From Elymus sibiricus (Eukaryota > Streptophyta > Magnoliopsida > Poales > Poaceae), in the NCBI GenBank assembly GCA_039707655.1, contig CM077676.1:240144866-240208865 (forward strand): DNA of 64,000 nt, given 5' to 3'. Made by a program: the position numbers and the translations under genes. The notes under the pieces are model-generated. The model saw nothing but the letters and a program-made list of their open reading frames with translations, was not told the origin of the DNA and made no database searches. Positions 25,893-38,835 of this stretch are shown here, piece after piece (positions within the stretch are counted from its first letter, which is position 1; each line of letters starts with the position of its first letter).

Positions 25893-25909
25893 GGCTTTGA
25901 TACCAAAGC
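25893..25909 (-). other. Element IV primer binding site (tRNA-Met type)
   Basis: On the - strand TGGTATCAAAGCC follows the LTR end after a few bases, close to the usual Met-type PBS. It fixes the element's orientation as - strand. Confidence 0.7.
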
Positions 25910-28636
25910 TGTCGGGACCCCGATCCTAAGTCACACCAATCTAGCATGTAACACATCATATCACTTTGCGGCCTCATGCACGGTAACCCATGGCTGCCAC
26001 CTTTACCTTGGCCAGGACCGTTTGCGTCTTTTGGTCACATATATGACTATGTCGCTAGCATCCATATGACAAAGAACCCGGGTCGACATGACTAGTTGTA
26101 AACCAAGGTAGCACAAACTTACTGGGACAGACATAGGTAACCCAACAATGCACGTGTCGGTCATCAGCGTGTGTACTGGGCTGTAGCAAGCTATCAGGAC
26201 TTCAGTAACACCGCGTGACATTTCCTCGTAGGGACAAACACAAGAGCAAAGAAGGGTACATGTCGGTCCATCCATGTGTTCCGGAGCAGTAGCGAACTAC
26301 CAAGGCTCAGTGGAAGCACTAAGAGGCATTTCCTTGTAAGGAGGGCTACCAAAGGCAAACAACTAGGTGTCGAATCCCACACATACCAAAGCATTTCAAA
26401 CATACACACAATATGCTTGATATTTGTAGATACAACATGGCATCACAACATAACTCTACGACTCAAATGTATTTAGTTAAGAGGCTCCGAAGAGCCATAC
26501 ATAACATGATATTACAAGCAGAGGTCACATGACCCATCATACAAGGCATACAAGCAACAAGCGGAAGCATAACCTGTCGGAGTACAGACAGATAAAAGGA
26601 AAGAAGGCTAGAAAGCATGTCTATCTACAAGACCCTCCATAAGAGCCAGACCTCTGTCTGGGATTCCCAAGCTAATCGGTCAACATCGAACACATCGTAG
26701 GAACCACTAGTGAGACTGAAGTCTCCTCTGCAAAAACATAAATTAAGCAACCATGAGTAGAAAGGTACTCAGCAAGACTTACATAAGAACTAACTACATA
26801 TGCATCGGTATCAACAATGGGGTTGTAGAATTTAACTGCAGCAAGCCAGCTTTGACTCAGTGACTATCCTGAACTACGACTACTAGTATTTTTTAAGGTG
26901 AGAAAGCGCACACGAGTCCACATAGTCACCACAACAATACACCACTATGGATCTGCTCCTGTCTCCCTACGGAAAGGCCATCTATAGCACTCACGCTTAT
27001 CTTGCGCATTTTAGAGTATCCATTTAAATTGTCTATGAACAATGTAAGCTTCCAAATAGTCCATATCCGCGGACGCGGCTATTCGAATAGATCATTAACC
27101 CTGCAGGGGTGTACTTCTTCACACATGCTCTCACCACTTATCACCATATACACGTCATGTATCTCGGCAACCTTCAAGCGGAAGCCTAGCAAGGGTGTCG
27201 GCCACGACCTGACTAACCACACAAGACTCTAGTCCAGGTTTATCGCCTATTTGAGTTTGTATCCGCAAAGGAAGTCCGGCCAAAGTTTCTATCATGGCCC
27301 CAAACGATGAGTGCAAGGTTCCCAAGAGCACCATTCGGGTGTCACTTGGTACACCGTGCCTCGGTGTCTCTACCGCATCATAGCCCACCCCTAAGGTCAG
27401 CGCTATGCACGGCCGCCAACACATATCCTACAAACACGAAAAACTAGTTGCAACTCCTGGACAGAGATCAAGGCGATTAATAAGTTGAGAGGGGTCGAGT
27501 TACCGGAACCCAATGTGTGGTAATAACTGTCTTGGATCACAAACACGGAACTCAGTTCTTAAGGACGGTCTCAATGAGACAACCCACCATGTACTCCTAC
27601 ATGACCTCTCATCGCTACCTTTACCAAATCAGATTCGCACACTTATCTCTCATCAGTAGGACATGTTCACAACCATTCCAATTCATCGCCCAGCTGGATC
27701 AGACCTGACACAACTCTAAGCAATAGCAAGCACAGCAAGCAAGCATGGATGAGTAGGCACAACATGGCTCAAGCAATTCCTACTCATGCTAGTGGGTTTT
27801 ACTATTTACTGTGGCAAAGACAGGTCATGCAGAGGAATGGGTTCAACTACCGCAACAAGTAACAGTTGAATCGTTGTTGTCCTAATGCAATAAAAGAGAG
27901 CAAGAGTGAGAGAGTGGGATTGTATCAGAATGCTCAATGGGGTTTGCTTGCCTGGCACTTCTGAAGATAGCAATGCTCTTCATCGGTGTCAACGATCACA
28001 ACGTCGGAATCGTCTTCTACCGAGAAGGAACAACCACCGGCAAACAAGAAGGAACACAATCAATGCAATGCAACAATATGATGCATGATCATGACATGGC
28101 AATATGCTGTGATTTGGGCTAATGCAACTATCAACAATTTAAATGAAGTTGGTTTGAACCCAAGGTTTAAATTCAAACTCCATATAAGACATTTCAAATG
28201 CCATTTATTCAAATTGTCATATACAGCAACTTTAAGTTGTTCAAACATGCATGAAAATGCCATAAATAGGTTCTTCATAATTTTCTAATAATTTTTCATA
28301 TATAAATTATTTCATTTGGAGTGACGGTTGAAATTCTATGATTTTTAGAAGTTTTGGCTATTTTCTAGAATTTCCTGGTTAATTGAATTATATTAATTCC
28401 AGAAAATGATTTACCGCGTCAGCCTAGTGTCAGTGTGACATCAGCAGTCAACAGGGGTGGTCCAGGTCAAACTGACCAGTGGGACCCGCATGTCAGTCTA
28501 ACATCCAATTAACAGAGTTAATTACCACTAAATTAATCCTACACCTAAATTAGTTAGGGCCTGGGCCCACATGTCAGTGACCCAGGAAGGTCAAACCCCC
28601 GGTCAACTGGGGTCAAACCCACCAGTGGCTTGACGC
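25910..28636 (-). mobile_element. Element IV 5' LTR, proximal part
   Basis: The LTR starts TGTCGGGACCCC on the + strand at 25910 beside the PBS and continues past the solo LTR inserted at 28637. Together with 30158-31512 the LTR measures about 4.1 kb. The short frames inside are not genes. Confidence 0.7.
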
Positions 28637-30157
28637 TGATTCGTCCATTTTGCATCATGTTTTACTACTGTTATTTATAGTGTTTTTAATCAATATAACA
28701 CTTTGTGGAGCAATTCTAATGCCTTTTCTCTCTTAATATGCAAGATTTACACAAGGAGGGAGATTGCCGGCAGCTGAAATTCTGGACCTGAAAAAGCTAT
28801 GTCAGAGATACCTATTCTGCACATCTCCAAATGAGCTGAAATTTCACGGAGATTTATTTTGTAATAAATAAAAAAGTATTCGAAGAAATAAGTACCAGAG
28901 GGGGCCACCCAGGCGCCCACGAGGCACCAGGGCGCGCCACCCCACCCAGGCGCGCCCTGGTGGCTTGTGGGGCCCCTGGCCAGCCTCCGGTGCCCATTTT
29001 CTGGTATATAAGCCCATTTGCCCTAGAAAAAAAAGGAGCGGACTTTTGGGATGGTGCGCCGCCGTCTCGAGGCGGAACTTGGGCAGGAGCACTTTTGCTC
29101 TCCGGCGGAGCGATTCCGCCGGGGATACTTCCCTCCGGGAGGGGGAAATCGGAGCCATCGACATCACCAACGATCCTCTCATCGTGGGAGGGCCAATCTT
29201 CATCAACATATTCAACAGCACCATCTCATCTCAAACCCTAGTTCATCTCTTGTATTCAATCTTTGTCTCAAAACCTCAGATTGGTACCTGTGGGTTGCTA
29301 GTAGTGTTGATTACATCTTGTAGTCGATGCTAGTTGGTTTATTTGGTGGAAGATTATATGTTCAGATCCAATATGCTATTTAATACCCCTCTAATCTTGG
29401 ACATGAATATGATTTGTGAGTAGTTACTTTTGTTCTTGAGGACATGGGAGAAGTCTTGTCATAAGTAATCATGTGAATTTGGTATTCGTTCGGTATTTTG
29501 ATGATATGTATGTTGTTGATTCTCTTAGTGGTGTCATGTGAACGTCGACTACATGACACTTCACCATATTTGGGCCTAAGGGAATGCATTGTGGAGTAGT
29601 AATTAGATGATGGGTTGCTAGAGTGACAGAAGCTTAAACCCTAGTTTATGCGCTATTCCGTAAGGGGCTGATTTGGATCCATATGTTTAATGCTATGGTT
29701 AGAGTTATTTTAATTCTTCTTTCATAGTTGCGGATGCTTGTGAGAGGGAGTAATCATAAGTGGGAGGCTTGTTCAAGTAAGAACACCACCCAAGCACCGG
29801 TCCACCCACATATCAAATTATCAAAGTAGCGAACGCGAATCAAACAAACATGATGAAAGTGACTAGATGAAATTCCCATGTGTCCTCAAGAACGCTTTGC
29901 TTATTATAAGAGATCGTTCCGGCTTGTCCTTTGCTACAAAAAGGATTGGGCCACCTTGCTGCACTCTTTGTTACTATTGCTACTTGTCACTTGTTAAAAA
30001 TTATCTTGCTATCAAACTACTCGTTACCGATAATTTCAGTGCTTGCAAAAAATACCTTGCTGAAAACCGCTTGTCATTTCCTTCTGCTCCTCGTTGGGTT
30101 CGACACTCTTATTTATTGAAAGGACTATGATTGATTCCCTATACTTGTGGGTCATCA
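28637..30157 (+). mobile_element. Solo LTR inserted in element IV LTR (TSD GACGC)
   Basis: A 1,521-bp solo LTR beginning TGATTCGTCCATTTTGC and ending ACTTGTGGGTCATCA, flanked by GACGC at 28632-28636 and 30158-30162. No internal region remains, so LTR-LTR recombination is the likely origin. Its end is the reverse complement of the start of element I's LTR with few changes, so the two are related. A TATATAAG box lies near 29006. Confidence 0.9.
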
Positions 30158-31512
30158 GACGCCGGCGGCGGCAGACGCGGCGGAGTTGATCGAGATCGCG
30201 CTAAGGGGCACGGTTCGAGGCGCGCCTGGGCGCGTTGGAGAGCCCTTGCCGGCGCACGTTGAATGGTGGTGGCGGCCGGTCCTGTGGTGGCCGGAGGCGA
30301 CGGCGGTGACCTCAAGTACAACAGTCGGCGTTCGGGTCTGCACGACAATGCGGCTACGGTGGCCGTGGCGATGCGTGCATAGCACTTACGGCATCTACGC
30401 GGCGCGGCGAGAACGATGGACGCACGCCCGGGACCAAATGGTCACCGGAGCGTCATCGGCGATGAGCTCAGGCAGCAGTGGCTCTCGGCCTCGATGGAGA
30501 TGCGGCCTAGGGCTCGCAAATGCGAAGGGGAGGAGAGGGGTTCGGCTCGGGGGCTCACAGCGATCACGTTGAGCGGGTCGGCGAGCTCGGGGAGGCGTCG
30601 GAGAGAGCGGTGCGGTGAGGGGGATCTCCGGCGTCCGGAGGATAAAGACGACGGTGGTGAGGGCGTTCGGTGGCGTCCGGCGTCGTGTGGATTGGCGAGG
30701 AGGACGGTGACGAGGCGGCGAAGCTCGTGGGCAGCTCGAGGGAACGAGGGGGAGGCGGTGGTCGCGGTGTTTCACGTCGGCGAGCGAGCGATGGCTTCGG
30801 CCATGGCATTGGGGAGGCGAGGGAGAGAGCGGGGGGGGGGGGGGGCGAACGGGCAGTTGGCTCAATCGGGATGGCAGCAGGGAGGCCCTTTGCGTCGTCG
30901 CACTGTCCAGGAGGACGCAGGCAGCCAGAGAGGTGGCGTGGCGCACTCGCGTGCGCCATGCGCTGCCCTGCCTCTGCCTACTGGCAGAGGTAGGGGATGA
31001 CTCGCACGGGCCAGGTGGGCTGGGCCGGCCAGGTAAGTGGCCCAGGTAGGCCTTCCTCTCTCTCTCTTTTCATTTGTTTCTATTTTCTAATTTTCATTTC
31101 TCTGTTTTGATTTAGTAAAAATATTAAATCATTTTTATAACTCCTGAAATAAATTGTGGGCACATTTTGAATTATTTCCAACAACCCTCAATGGTTTTCA
31201 GAATTATTGGAGCATTTTAATTATTTATAGCAATTAAATGCTCCAATTCAAATACATTATGATTTAATTCAAAAATCCAAAAATGACCTAGAAAAATGTG
31301 CACCATTTTTGGCAGAGGTTTTCACCCATTTCAAAAATGATGAACTTTTCTAAAGGGCATTTTGGATTCATTGAAAATATTTTTAATTGATCCTAGTATT
31401 ACAAAGGGGTGCTAGGGTTTGATCATTCCCCATTTCAAATTTAATTGAAAATTAAACATGATGCATGGATGCAGATGCAACTATTTGCAATCAATATTCT
31501 AGGGTTGTGACA
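30158..31512 (-). mobile_element. Element IV 5' LTR, distal part
   Basis: Runs from the second GACGC to GGTTGTGACA at 31512 (TGTCACAACC start on the - strand). It includes a GC-rich block at 30158-31010 with a G homopolymer near 30832-30846. The overlapping frames there are composition artefacts. Confidence 0.65.
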
Positions 31513-31794
31513 TCGAGATCTCAAGCAATCAATTCTTTCCGTTAGTGGCAGGTTTTCACCTCAAATTTTGAGATGTTTTCCATAAGCCCACAATAAGCTT
31601 ATTCTTTTCATTGTTGATTTTCCAACAACACCGTACAATTCTTCTTTGTAAGGATGCTTTTCAAATTCAATTGTGCTAGAAGTTGTCATTTGCTTCTCGA
31701 TCTTTTCTTTTCAACAGTTTAGCTCTATTCTTTCGTTCCGGGGGCATTGTGATGTTGCTCTCTTCGACCCATTATCTCGTTTCGCCAAGATTGT
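31513..31794. other. Unclassified segment
   Basis: About 280 bp between the element IV LTR and the CACTA-like end. I see no gene or repeat. Confidence 0.35.
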
Positions 31795-32559
31795 CTCTAC
31801 AAAAAAAAGAAACATCCATGACATTATGGCCCAAACAAAAACTTTTTCTGTCATGGTTGTGACACTTCTATTACAATAATTGTGACAAAAACACGTATCA
31901 TCATAGATGTGGTGGGCTGTTACTTCTATGACAAAAAATTATGACAGAAAATGGGCTTTTCGTCTTGGGCGGGCCGGAGACGCACCCGCATGACATTCTT
32001 TGGGCCGTCCATGACGTAAAAAATCATGGTAGAAGTGAGGGCGAGGAAATTTTTGAGGAGTTCCCGGTTACGGTGGGTGGTCAGGCTGAGCGATGCAGTG
32101 TGGTTTTGCGCGTTTCTCTCTCGTACACATGCGTGTGTGCGAGGCGCTCGCTAACTGAACCCGAGAAAGGCGTACGTTCGCTTACTGAACCTGAGCGACC
32201 GATCGCCCTTGCACTATGTACTGAACACGAGCGATCGATCCCCTCGCACTACGTACTGAACCCGATCGATCCCTTCGCTGCTAACTAAAGCCGATCGATC
32301 CCTCTGCTGCTAACTGAACCTGAGCGATTCCTTCACTGCTAACTGAACCCGATCGATCCTTCTCGCTGCTTACTGAAGTCGATCGAGCCCCCGTGGAAGA
32401 TGTAGCTAGCCGGTTGGGTTGCCTCTCGATGAACAATGCTTGTTGCTGCTGCTGCACGCGATACACGTAGACACGAGTCGAGACGCATCGATCGAGCCGG
32501 TTGGTTGGCTGTGGATGAAAAGTTCTTGTTGCTGCCGCCCGCTCGTACGCCCCACCCCA

Positions 32560-33240
32560 GCCGGTGGGGGTTGGATGAACAGGATCCCGGCCATGTAGGC
32601 AGTTGGCACTGGATGAACAGGACCCCGAGGAGGCCGTGCCGTGGTACGCCATACCCCAGCCGGTTGGGGGTGGATGAACAGGACCCCTTGGAGGCTGGAT
32701 GAACAGTAGCCGGTGGAGGCTGGATGAACAGAACCCCGTGGAGGCTGGATGAACAGTAGCCGGTGGAGGCTGGAGGAAGTCAACGGTGGATGAACAGTAG
32801 CCCGTGGAGTTCCGTTTTGCGGTACGCCACACCCCTCCCGATGAACAGGACTCCATTTTGACCGTAGGCAGTTGGGGAGAAGTCCGTTTCCTCCGTTTTG
32901 CGGTACGCCAGAGCCCTCCCGATCAACAGGACCCCGTTTTGATCATAGGCGCTCGAACAGAAGTTCGTTTCCTCCGTTTTGCGGTACGCCAGATCCCCAG
33001 CCGATGAACAGGACCCCGTTTTGACCGTAGGCGGTCGAACAGAAGGCTGTTTCCTCCGTTTTGCGGTACGCCAGACCCCGAGTCAATGAACATGACCCCG
33101 TTTTGGCTATTCCATCCAAGCTAGTTGGCTCCCGATGAACAGGACGCGTTCCGACCCAGTCGGTTGGCTCCCGATGAACACGACGCTATTTCCTCTGTTC
33201 CGACCCAGACGGTTGGCTGCCGATGAACAGGAGGCCGTTG
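32560..33240 (+). repeat. Reiterated GATGAACAGGACCCC-containing repeats
   Basis: More than ten degenerate copies of GATGAACAG(G/T)A with following CCCC or GCC occur. Many are spaced 50-120 bp apart and alternate with TTTTGCGGTACGCCA. This creates artefactual Ser/Pro-rich frames on the - strand. Confidence 0.75.
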
Positions 33241-33577
33241 CTGCTGTCCATTACCTCTCTCCATGTACGCGTTCCAGACCCCACCCGTATGTACGTACGT
33301 GGCCATATTCTTTGTTGTGTGGCTATACGTACGTGTACACGATTTAGATGGGACTGTCTGAACTGCTACGTCAGGGGCTCAACTACGGCACGTGCCGCTA
33401 CTTACTCAGCCACGGTTTATCCTTGCAGAGAGACCGATCGACCAGTATGTACGTACACGTTCGCGACCAGACAGACAACGCTACGTACACTTCGACCGGG
33501 TGGGTTCCTGCTGTCAGGGAGGATAAGGAGGCACTTCCCTGCGTGTGAAGATATAGCAGGTGGGTCCCAACTGTCAG

Positions 33578-36083
33578 GGGGAGGAATCATTTTTTTGCAC
33601 GTAATAAGGAGGCACTTCCTTACGTGCGAAGATGTAGCTGGTGGGTCCAGCTGTCAGCATCACCACATACAGTCCTATGCCGATGGCTGTCGTTCATTGA
33701 CCACGTTGACTACGCCGCGCCGAGAGCACCAAAGCGGTGGACGTCGGTGAGGCCTAGGAAGGGAACGACGCGGAGCCGGGGAAGACGTGGCAGTGGATGC
33801 CCACACGGAGGGGAGTACGAGGGTTGACTGGTTCGGCTGCAGTGTGAGGCTACCGTCGCCGGAGAATAACAGGGGATGTGGGTGAGTAGAGGGAAGGCCT
33901 AGCCAGCGGTGGGAGTAGGGTGGGGCGGTGAGGCCTGTGCGGCAGCACAGCCAGCCATGGGAGGCAGGAGAAGGCGGTCCCGCCGGCGCTGGTTTCGGCG
34001 GCTGGAGCAAGAAGATCAGAGATTGAAGAAGCAGCACGGCCGTTGGATGAAAATCCAACGGCTGCTGCTGCTAGAATCGTTTGTTGACTAAGTTGACAAA
34101 GCCCTGCGTACGGGTCAACTAAGTAGTCCCACAAGTCAGCCTCCAAATAAGGTCGGTCCCAGTAAGCAAGGGGAGGAATCATTTTTCTTGCGCGTAATAA
34201 GGAGGCACTTCCTTGCGTGCGACCATGGACCTCGTGGGTCCTAGCTCTCAACCTCTCCACGTACAGTCCTCTTCCGATGGCTGTCGTTCGTTGACCGCCT
34301 TGATGACGTCGTGCCGAGAGCATCAAGGCGGTGGACGACAACGAGGCCTAGGAAGGGAACGACCCGGAGCTAGGGAAGACGCGACGGTGATTGCCCACGC
34401 GAAGGGGGGTACGAGGGTTTACTGGTTCGGCTACGGTGTGAGGCTGCCGTCACCGGAGAATAACAGGAGGTGTGGGTGAGTAGATGGATGGCCTAGCCAG
34501 CTATGGGAGTAGGGTGGGGCGATGAGGCCTGCGCGGCAGCACAGCCTGCCATGGGAGGCGGGAGCAGGCGGTCCCGCCGGCGCTGGTTTGGGCGGTTGGA
34601 GCAAGAAGATCAGAGATTGAAGAAGCAGCACGGCCGTTGGATTAGCATCCAACAGTCAATGCTACTAGAATCGTTTGTTGACTATAAGTTGACAAAGCAC
34701 TGTGTACGCGTCAACTTAGTAGGCCCACATGTCAGCATAACGTCTGTGGCGGACAGCATATAGCCCATTTGCTATTTTTCCTAAATTTACAGACCGATTG
34801 CTAATTCTTACGTAATTTATTGCAGCCCATATTATATTTTTAGAATACCTGACCATTTTCTCCAAGGACGGGATTAAACATTTCAACGATATTTCATTGA
34901 AATTGCCGAACTATTTTTAATCCCGAAATTTCGAGCCCGATAATAACTAAATTTAAAATATATTTAAATTAAGTTAAAATCCAATGAAATTTGAAATATC
35001 AAAAAATAAAAGAAAATTCGCAATTTGAAATTAATTGCCCATTTTCTTTGTTTTTATATATATACAGCGCATTTCATATTACTTATATGATTTACAACCC
35101 TTTTTGTCTGGGCAGGCCGAATGTATCCCTTGTCGTCTTGATATATTTGCAGCCCAGCAGGACAGAGAAAAAGAAATCGGCCTGTGTAGGCTATTCTACA
35201 AAAAAAAGGTGGGCTAGTCATTTTCACCATGAAAAAAAAATAGCTGGGCTCGTCATATTGTAAACAAAAAATAAAAGCCTGGGCTAGACGGGCCATAGAC
35301 ACCGCACAGCCCAGTTGATAACATACTTCGTCTCAACAACAACAACAAAACTACTCGAGCAACTGGGTCCCACGTGTCAGCCGCTCCATGTGCAATTCTC
35401 TCATAGTACGTTGACAATGTCGTAGGTCCCAGATGTCAGCAAACCAATGGGAGGAAGCATTTTTTCATGTAATAGGGAGGAGCTTCCTTGCGTGCGAAGA
35501 TGTAGCTGGTGGGTCCCAGCTGTCAGGGAGTGGAATCATTTTTCTTTCGCATAATAAGGAGGCACTTCCTTACGTGCAACCATGGACCTCGTGGGTCCCA
35601 GCTGTCAGCCTATCCACGTACAGTCCTCTTCCGATGGCTGTCGTTCATTGACCACGTTTACAACGCCGTGCCGAGAGCACCAAGGTGGTGGACGACGGCA
35701 AGGCCTAGGGAGGGAATGACCCGGAGTCTGGGAAGACTCGGTAGTGGATGCTCACGCGGAGGGGAATACGAGGGTTTACTGGCTCGGTTGCGGTGTGAGG
35801 CTGCCGTCGCCGGAGAATAACAGGAGGTGTGGGTCAGTACAGGGATGGCCTGGCAAGCGATGGGAGTAGGGTGGGGCGGTGAGGCCTGCGCGGCAGTACA
35901 GCCAACCATGGAAGGCGGGAGCAGGCGACACCGGCGCTGGTTTGGGCGGCTAGAGCAGGAAGATCGGAGATTGAAGAAGGACGCCGGCAGTTGGATTGAC
36001 ATCTAACGGTCTCACGTTGTTAGAGTCGATTTGTTGACTAAGTTGACATAGCCATGCGTACGCATCAACTTAGTAGGCCCACA
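33578..36083 (+). repeat. Three ~560-bp repeat units A, B, C
   Basis: Units at about 33578-34140, 34169-34736 and 35525-36083 each run from GGAATCATTTTT...TAATAAGGAGGCACTTCC through GAGAATAACAGG to a GTTGAC...GGTCAAC-type end. A and B are almost adjacent; C is separated by ~790 bp of AT-rich sequence. A weaker partial copy lies at ~36430-36600. Confidence 0.8.
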
Positions 36084-36840
36084 ACTTAATATATAAACTA
36101 AATTTTTTTTGCGAGTATAATATATAAACTAATAAAATTATATATATATATATAAAGTAGAGATGACAAAATTAGAACTTTTTTTTGAGAATCGAGACAA
36201 AAATAGAACTGGGCAGTGCGTTTTCTTCAGTAAAAAACAGCTGGGCTGCTGATGTTCTAAGAAAAAATAAAACCAAGGCTGGGCGGCCCAGAGGCCAGTT
36301 GATACCTGCTAGATCCTTGTGGCCGCATGTCGTCATGGGATGCGCCTGTTAATAAACAAAACATAACCTGGGCAGTCTACAGGCCAGTAAATATTTGCTC
36401 GACCTCAAAAAAAATATACTACCTGCTGGATCCCAGTTTTCAGTCTCTCCTTGTAGAATTCTCTCGTTTATTGACTACGTTGAAAATTTCATGGGTCTCA
36501 GACGTCAGCATATTTTTGCCATCGTGATAATAAGTGTGTGCACTTGCTTGCATATGGCCATGGACCTGCTGGGTCCGTACTGTTAGCCTCTGTATGGACA
36601 ACCCTTTTCTGGTTCCACGGACGAATTTCATGCAAATCGGATGATTTTCATTGAAACCGGACCAAATTCATTACATTTTACATGTTTCTTTTTCTTATGG
36701 AGCACTTTACTTATTTCAACTAAACGATAGCCGAGTAGGCCTTTTTTTAGTCCAAAAATGATCACTGGAAGCGGCGACTCCCGTTTCTCACGCCTGTTGA
36801 AAAATTTGGTTAACTGAGAACTCGAACGAGAGAACATGTC

Positions 36841-37061
36841 GTATGTGGGTTCTTTTTAGTGATACTGTATGTGGTATGTGGGTTAGAGGGATGGCATTGG
36901 AGGCGCTTCCCGCGATTGAGGTCCCGACACTTAACTGTTCTTAAAGGCCCAAATCCATCGCTCCTCTGTTTAACAATTTGCAGCTGGGCTTGGCATGCCA
37001 CAGCCCATTTCCGACGTGCTGCGTCCAACTGTCAGCCTGTGAAACCTAATGGATCCCCTGC
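36841..37061. other. Segment left of element II
   Basis: About 220 bp with no gene seen. It ends in the CCTGC target site of element II and was originally continuous with 53213 onward, the 3' flank of the NAC gene. Confidence 0.4.
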
Positions 37062-38616
37062 TGATACGTCTCCAACATATCTATAATTTTTTATTGTTTC
37101 ATGCTATTATAGTATCAATCTTGGATGTTTTATATACACTTACAAGCAATTATATATCATTTTTTGGGACTAACCTATTAACTTAGTGCCCAGTGCCAGT
37201 TGTTGTTTTTTGCCTGTTTTTGGTTTTTCTGAATATCATTACCAAACGAAGTCCAAATGCCACGAAACTTTTTGGAGATTTTTTTCTGGACATAAGAGAC
37301 ACTAGAAGCATCGGGAGAGGGCCAGAAGCCAGAGGAGGTGGCCACGAGCCACCAAGGCGCGCCCTAGGGGGGTGGCGCGCCTTGGTGCCTCATGGGCCCA
37401 CCTCTGCTCCGTTTGACCTAATTCCACCTCTATAAATTCTCTAAAATCGGGAAACCAACAAGAGAGTCCATGAAATACTTTTTCCGCCGCCGCAAGTTTC
37501 TGTTTTCGAGAGATCCCATCTAGAGGCCTTTTCCGGCACTCTGCCGGAGGGGGATTCGATCACGGAAGGGCTCTACATCAACCTTGCTGCCCTTCCAATG
37601 ATGCGTGAGTAGTTTACCACAGACCTTCGGGTCCATAGTTAGTAGCTATATGGCTTCTTCTCTTTTTTTGATCTTCAATACAATGTTCTCCTCGATGTTC
37701 TTGGAGTTCTATCCGATGTAATCACTTTTTGCGGTGTGTTTGTTGGGATCCGATGAATTGTGAGTTTATGATCAGATTATCCATGAATATTATTTGAGTT
37801 TTCTCTGAACTCTTTTATGCATGATTGTTATAGCTTTGTATTTCTCTCCGATCTATTGATTTGGTTTGTCCAACTAGATTGATTTATCTTGCAATGGGAG
37901 AGGTGCTTTGTAATGGGTTCGATCTTGCGATGCTCAATCCCAGTGACAGAAGGGGACATGACACGTATGTATCATTGCTATTAAGATGGTGTTTATTCAT
38001 GCGTGAGTTTACTTTGTCTACATCATGTCATCTTGCTTAAGGCGTTACTCCGTTCTTCATGAACTTAATACTCTAGATGCATGCTGGATAGCGGTCGATG
38101 TGTGGAGTAATAGTAGTAGATGCAGAATCATTTCGGTCTATTTGTCTTGGACGTGATGCCTATATACATGATCATTGCCTTGGATATCATCATGATTATT
38201 TGCTTTTCTATCAATTTCCCAACAGTAATTTGTTTACCCACCGTATGCTATTTTCAAGAGAGAAGCCTCTAGTGAAAACTATGGCCCCCTGGTCTACCTT
38301 TATCATATATTAAAAATCCTAAAAATATCTTGCTGCAATTTTACTTTATTTATTTTATTTTGTATTTTTGTTCGATCTATCTATCTATCACCATACAATT
38401 TAATCTTGCAATTAACCGCCAAGGGATTGACAACCCCTTGTTCGCGTTGGGTGCAAGGATTTGTTATTTTGTGTGCAGGTGCTGCTAACGAGTTGTTGCG
38501 TGATTCTCCTACTGGATTGATAACCTTGGTTTCATAACTGAGGGAAATACTTATCTCTACTATACTGCATCATCCCCTCCTCTTCGGGGGAAAACCAACA
38601 TAGATGACAAGTAGCA
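37062..38616 (+). repeat. Element II 5' LTR
   Basis: 1,555 bp, TGATACGTCTCC...ACAAGTAGCA. It includes a TATAAATT box at 37431 after a GCGCGCC-rich stretch. Confidence 0.93.
37431..37438 (+). promoter_or_regulatory. LTR TATA box (element II)
   Basis: TATAAATT, preceded by a GC-rich block and followed by the presumed leader. The same box is kept in the 3' LTR (~52014) and in the solo LTR at ~54941. Confidence 0.5.
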
Positions 38617-38627
38617 GGAAGAATTTC

Positions 38628-38645
38628 TGGCGCCGTTGCCGGGGA
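38628..38645 (+). other. Element II primer binding site (tRNA-Asp type)
   Basis: TGGCGCCGTTGCCGGGGA, 11 nt after the LTR end, identical to element I. Confidence 0.87.
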
Positions 38646-38835
38646 GACATCATCAACATATATCAAGTACCTACGCATAAACTTTCATCTCCTTGCATTT
38701 ATTTTATTTGCCTTTGCCTCTCGTTTTCATCTCCCTCCACTTCTCTAAAAAAATCAAAATTACCAAAAATATTTGAGTTACTATCTTTGTTTGTGTTGCC
38801 ATGTGCCTTCTATTTGCTTGCATCTATCTATTGAT

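Larger units (their letters stand above)
22235..25909 (-). mobile_element. Element IV internal region: highly decayed Ty3/Gypsy gag-pol
   Basis: This - strand region follows the LTR and PBS of element IV and has no long ORF. Its only clear protein motif is the RT relic at 23857-24117. Gag and protease must lie within ~24.1-25.9 kb but are unreadable by eye. Stops and frameshifts throughout make it the most degraded element in the window. It ends at element III' near 22234. Confidence 0.65.
31795..36840 (+). mobile_element. CACTA-like non-coding transposon remnant
   Basis: The left end CTCTACAAAAAAAAG at 31795 differs by one base from the CACTACAAAAAAAAG terminus of many Triticeae CACTA elements. 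It is followed by the usual short GTGACA/TGTCAT-rich subterminal repeats (31810-31960). The rest is non-coding. It has tandem-like copies of a GATGAACAGGACCCC motif (32560-33240), three ~560-bp units and AT-rich spacers. No transposase ORF and no right terminus (TTTTTTTTGTAGTG) were found, so the right border and the classification are provisional. Confidence 0.42.

Noticed and set aside
28637..30157. Intact LTR retrotransposon
   Set aside because: TSDs flank one LTR directly and no internal region or second LTR exists, so it is a solo LTR.
30832..30846. G homopolymer as a possible G-quadruplex or regulatory element
   Set aside because: A single run inside a decayed LTR. It could be a sequencing or assembly artefact, and no partner G-tracts were seen close by.
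30139..31000. Long GC-rich frames (up to ~190 codons)
   Set aside because: They sit within the element IV LTR, overlap on both strands and show no conserved motif.
32281..32856. Ser/Leu-rich ORF on the - strand resembling a repeat protein
   Set aside because: It is the antisense of the GATGAACAGGACCCC DNA repeats; the protein repeat follows from the DNA repeat.
38628..38645. tRNA gene fragment
   Set aside because: The 18 bases match only a tRNA 3' end and lie at the PBS position after the LTR. No cloverleaf can be formed.
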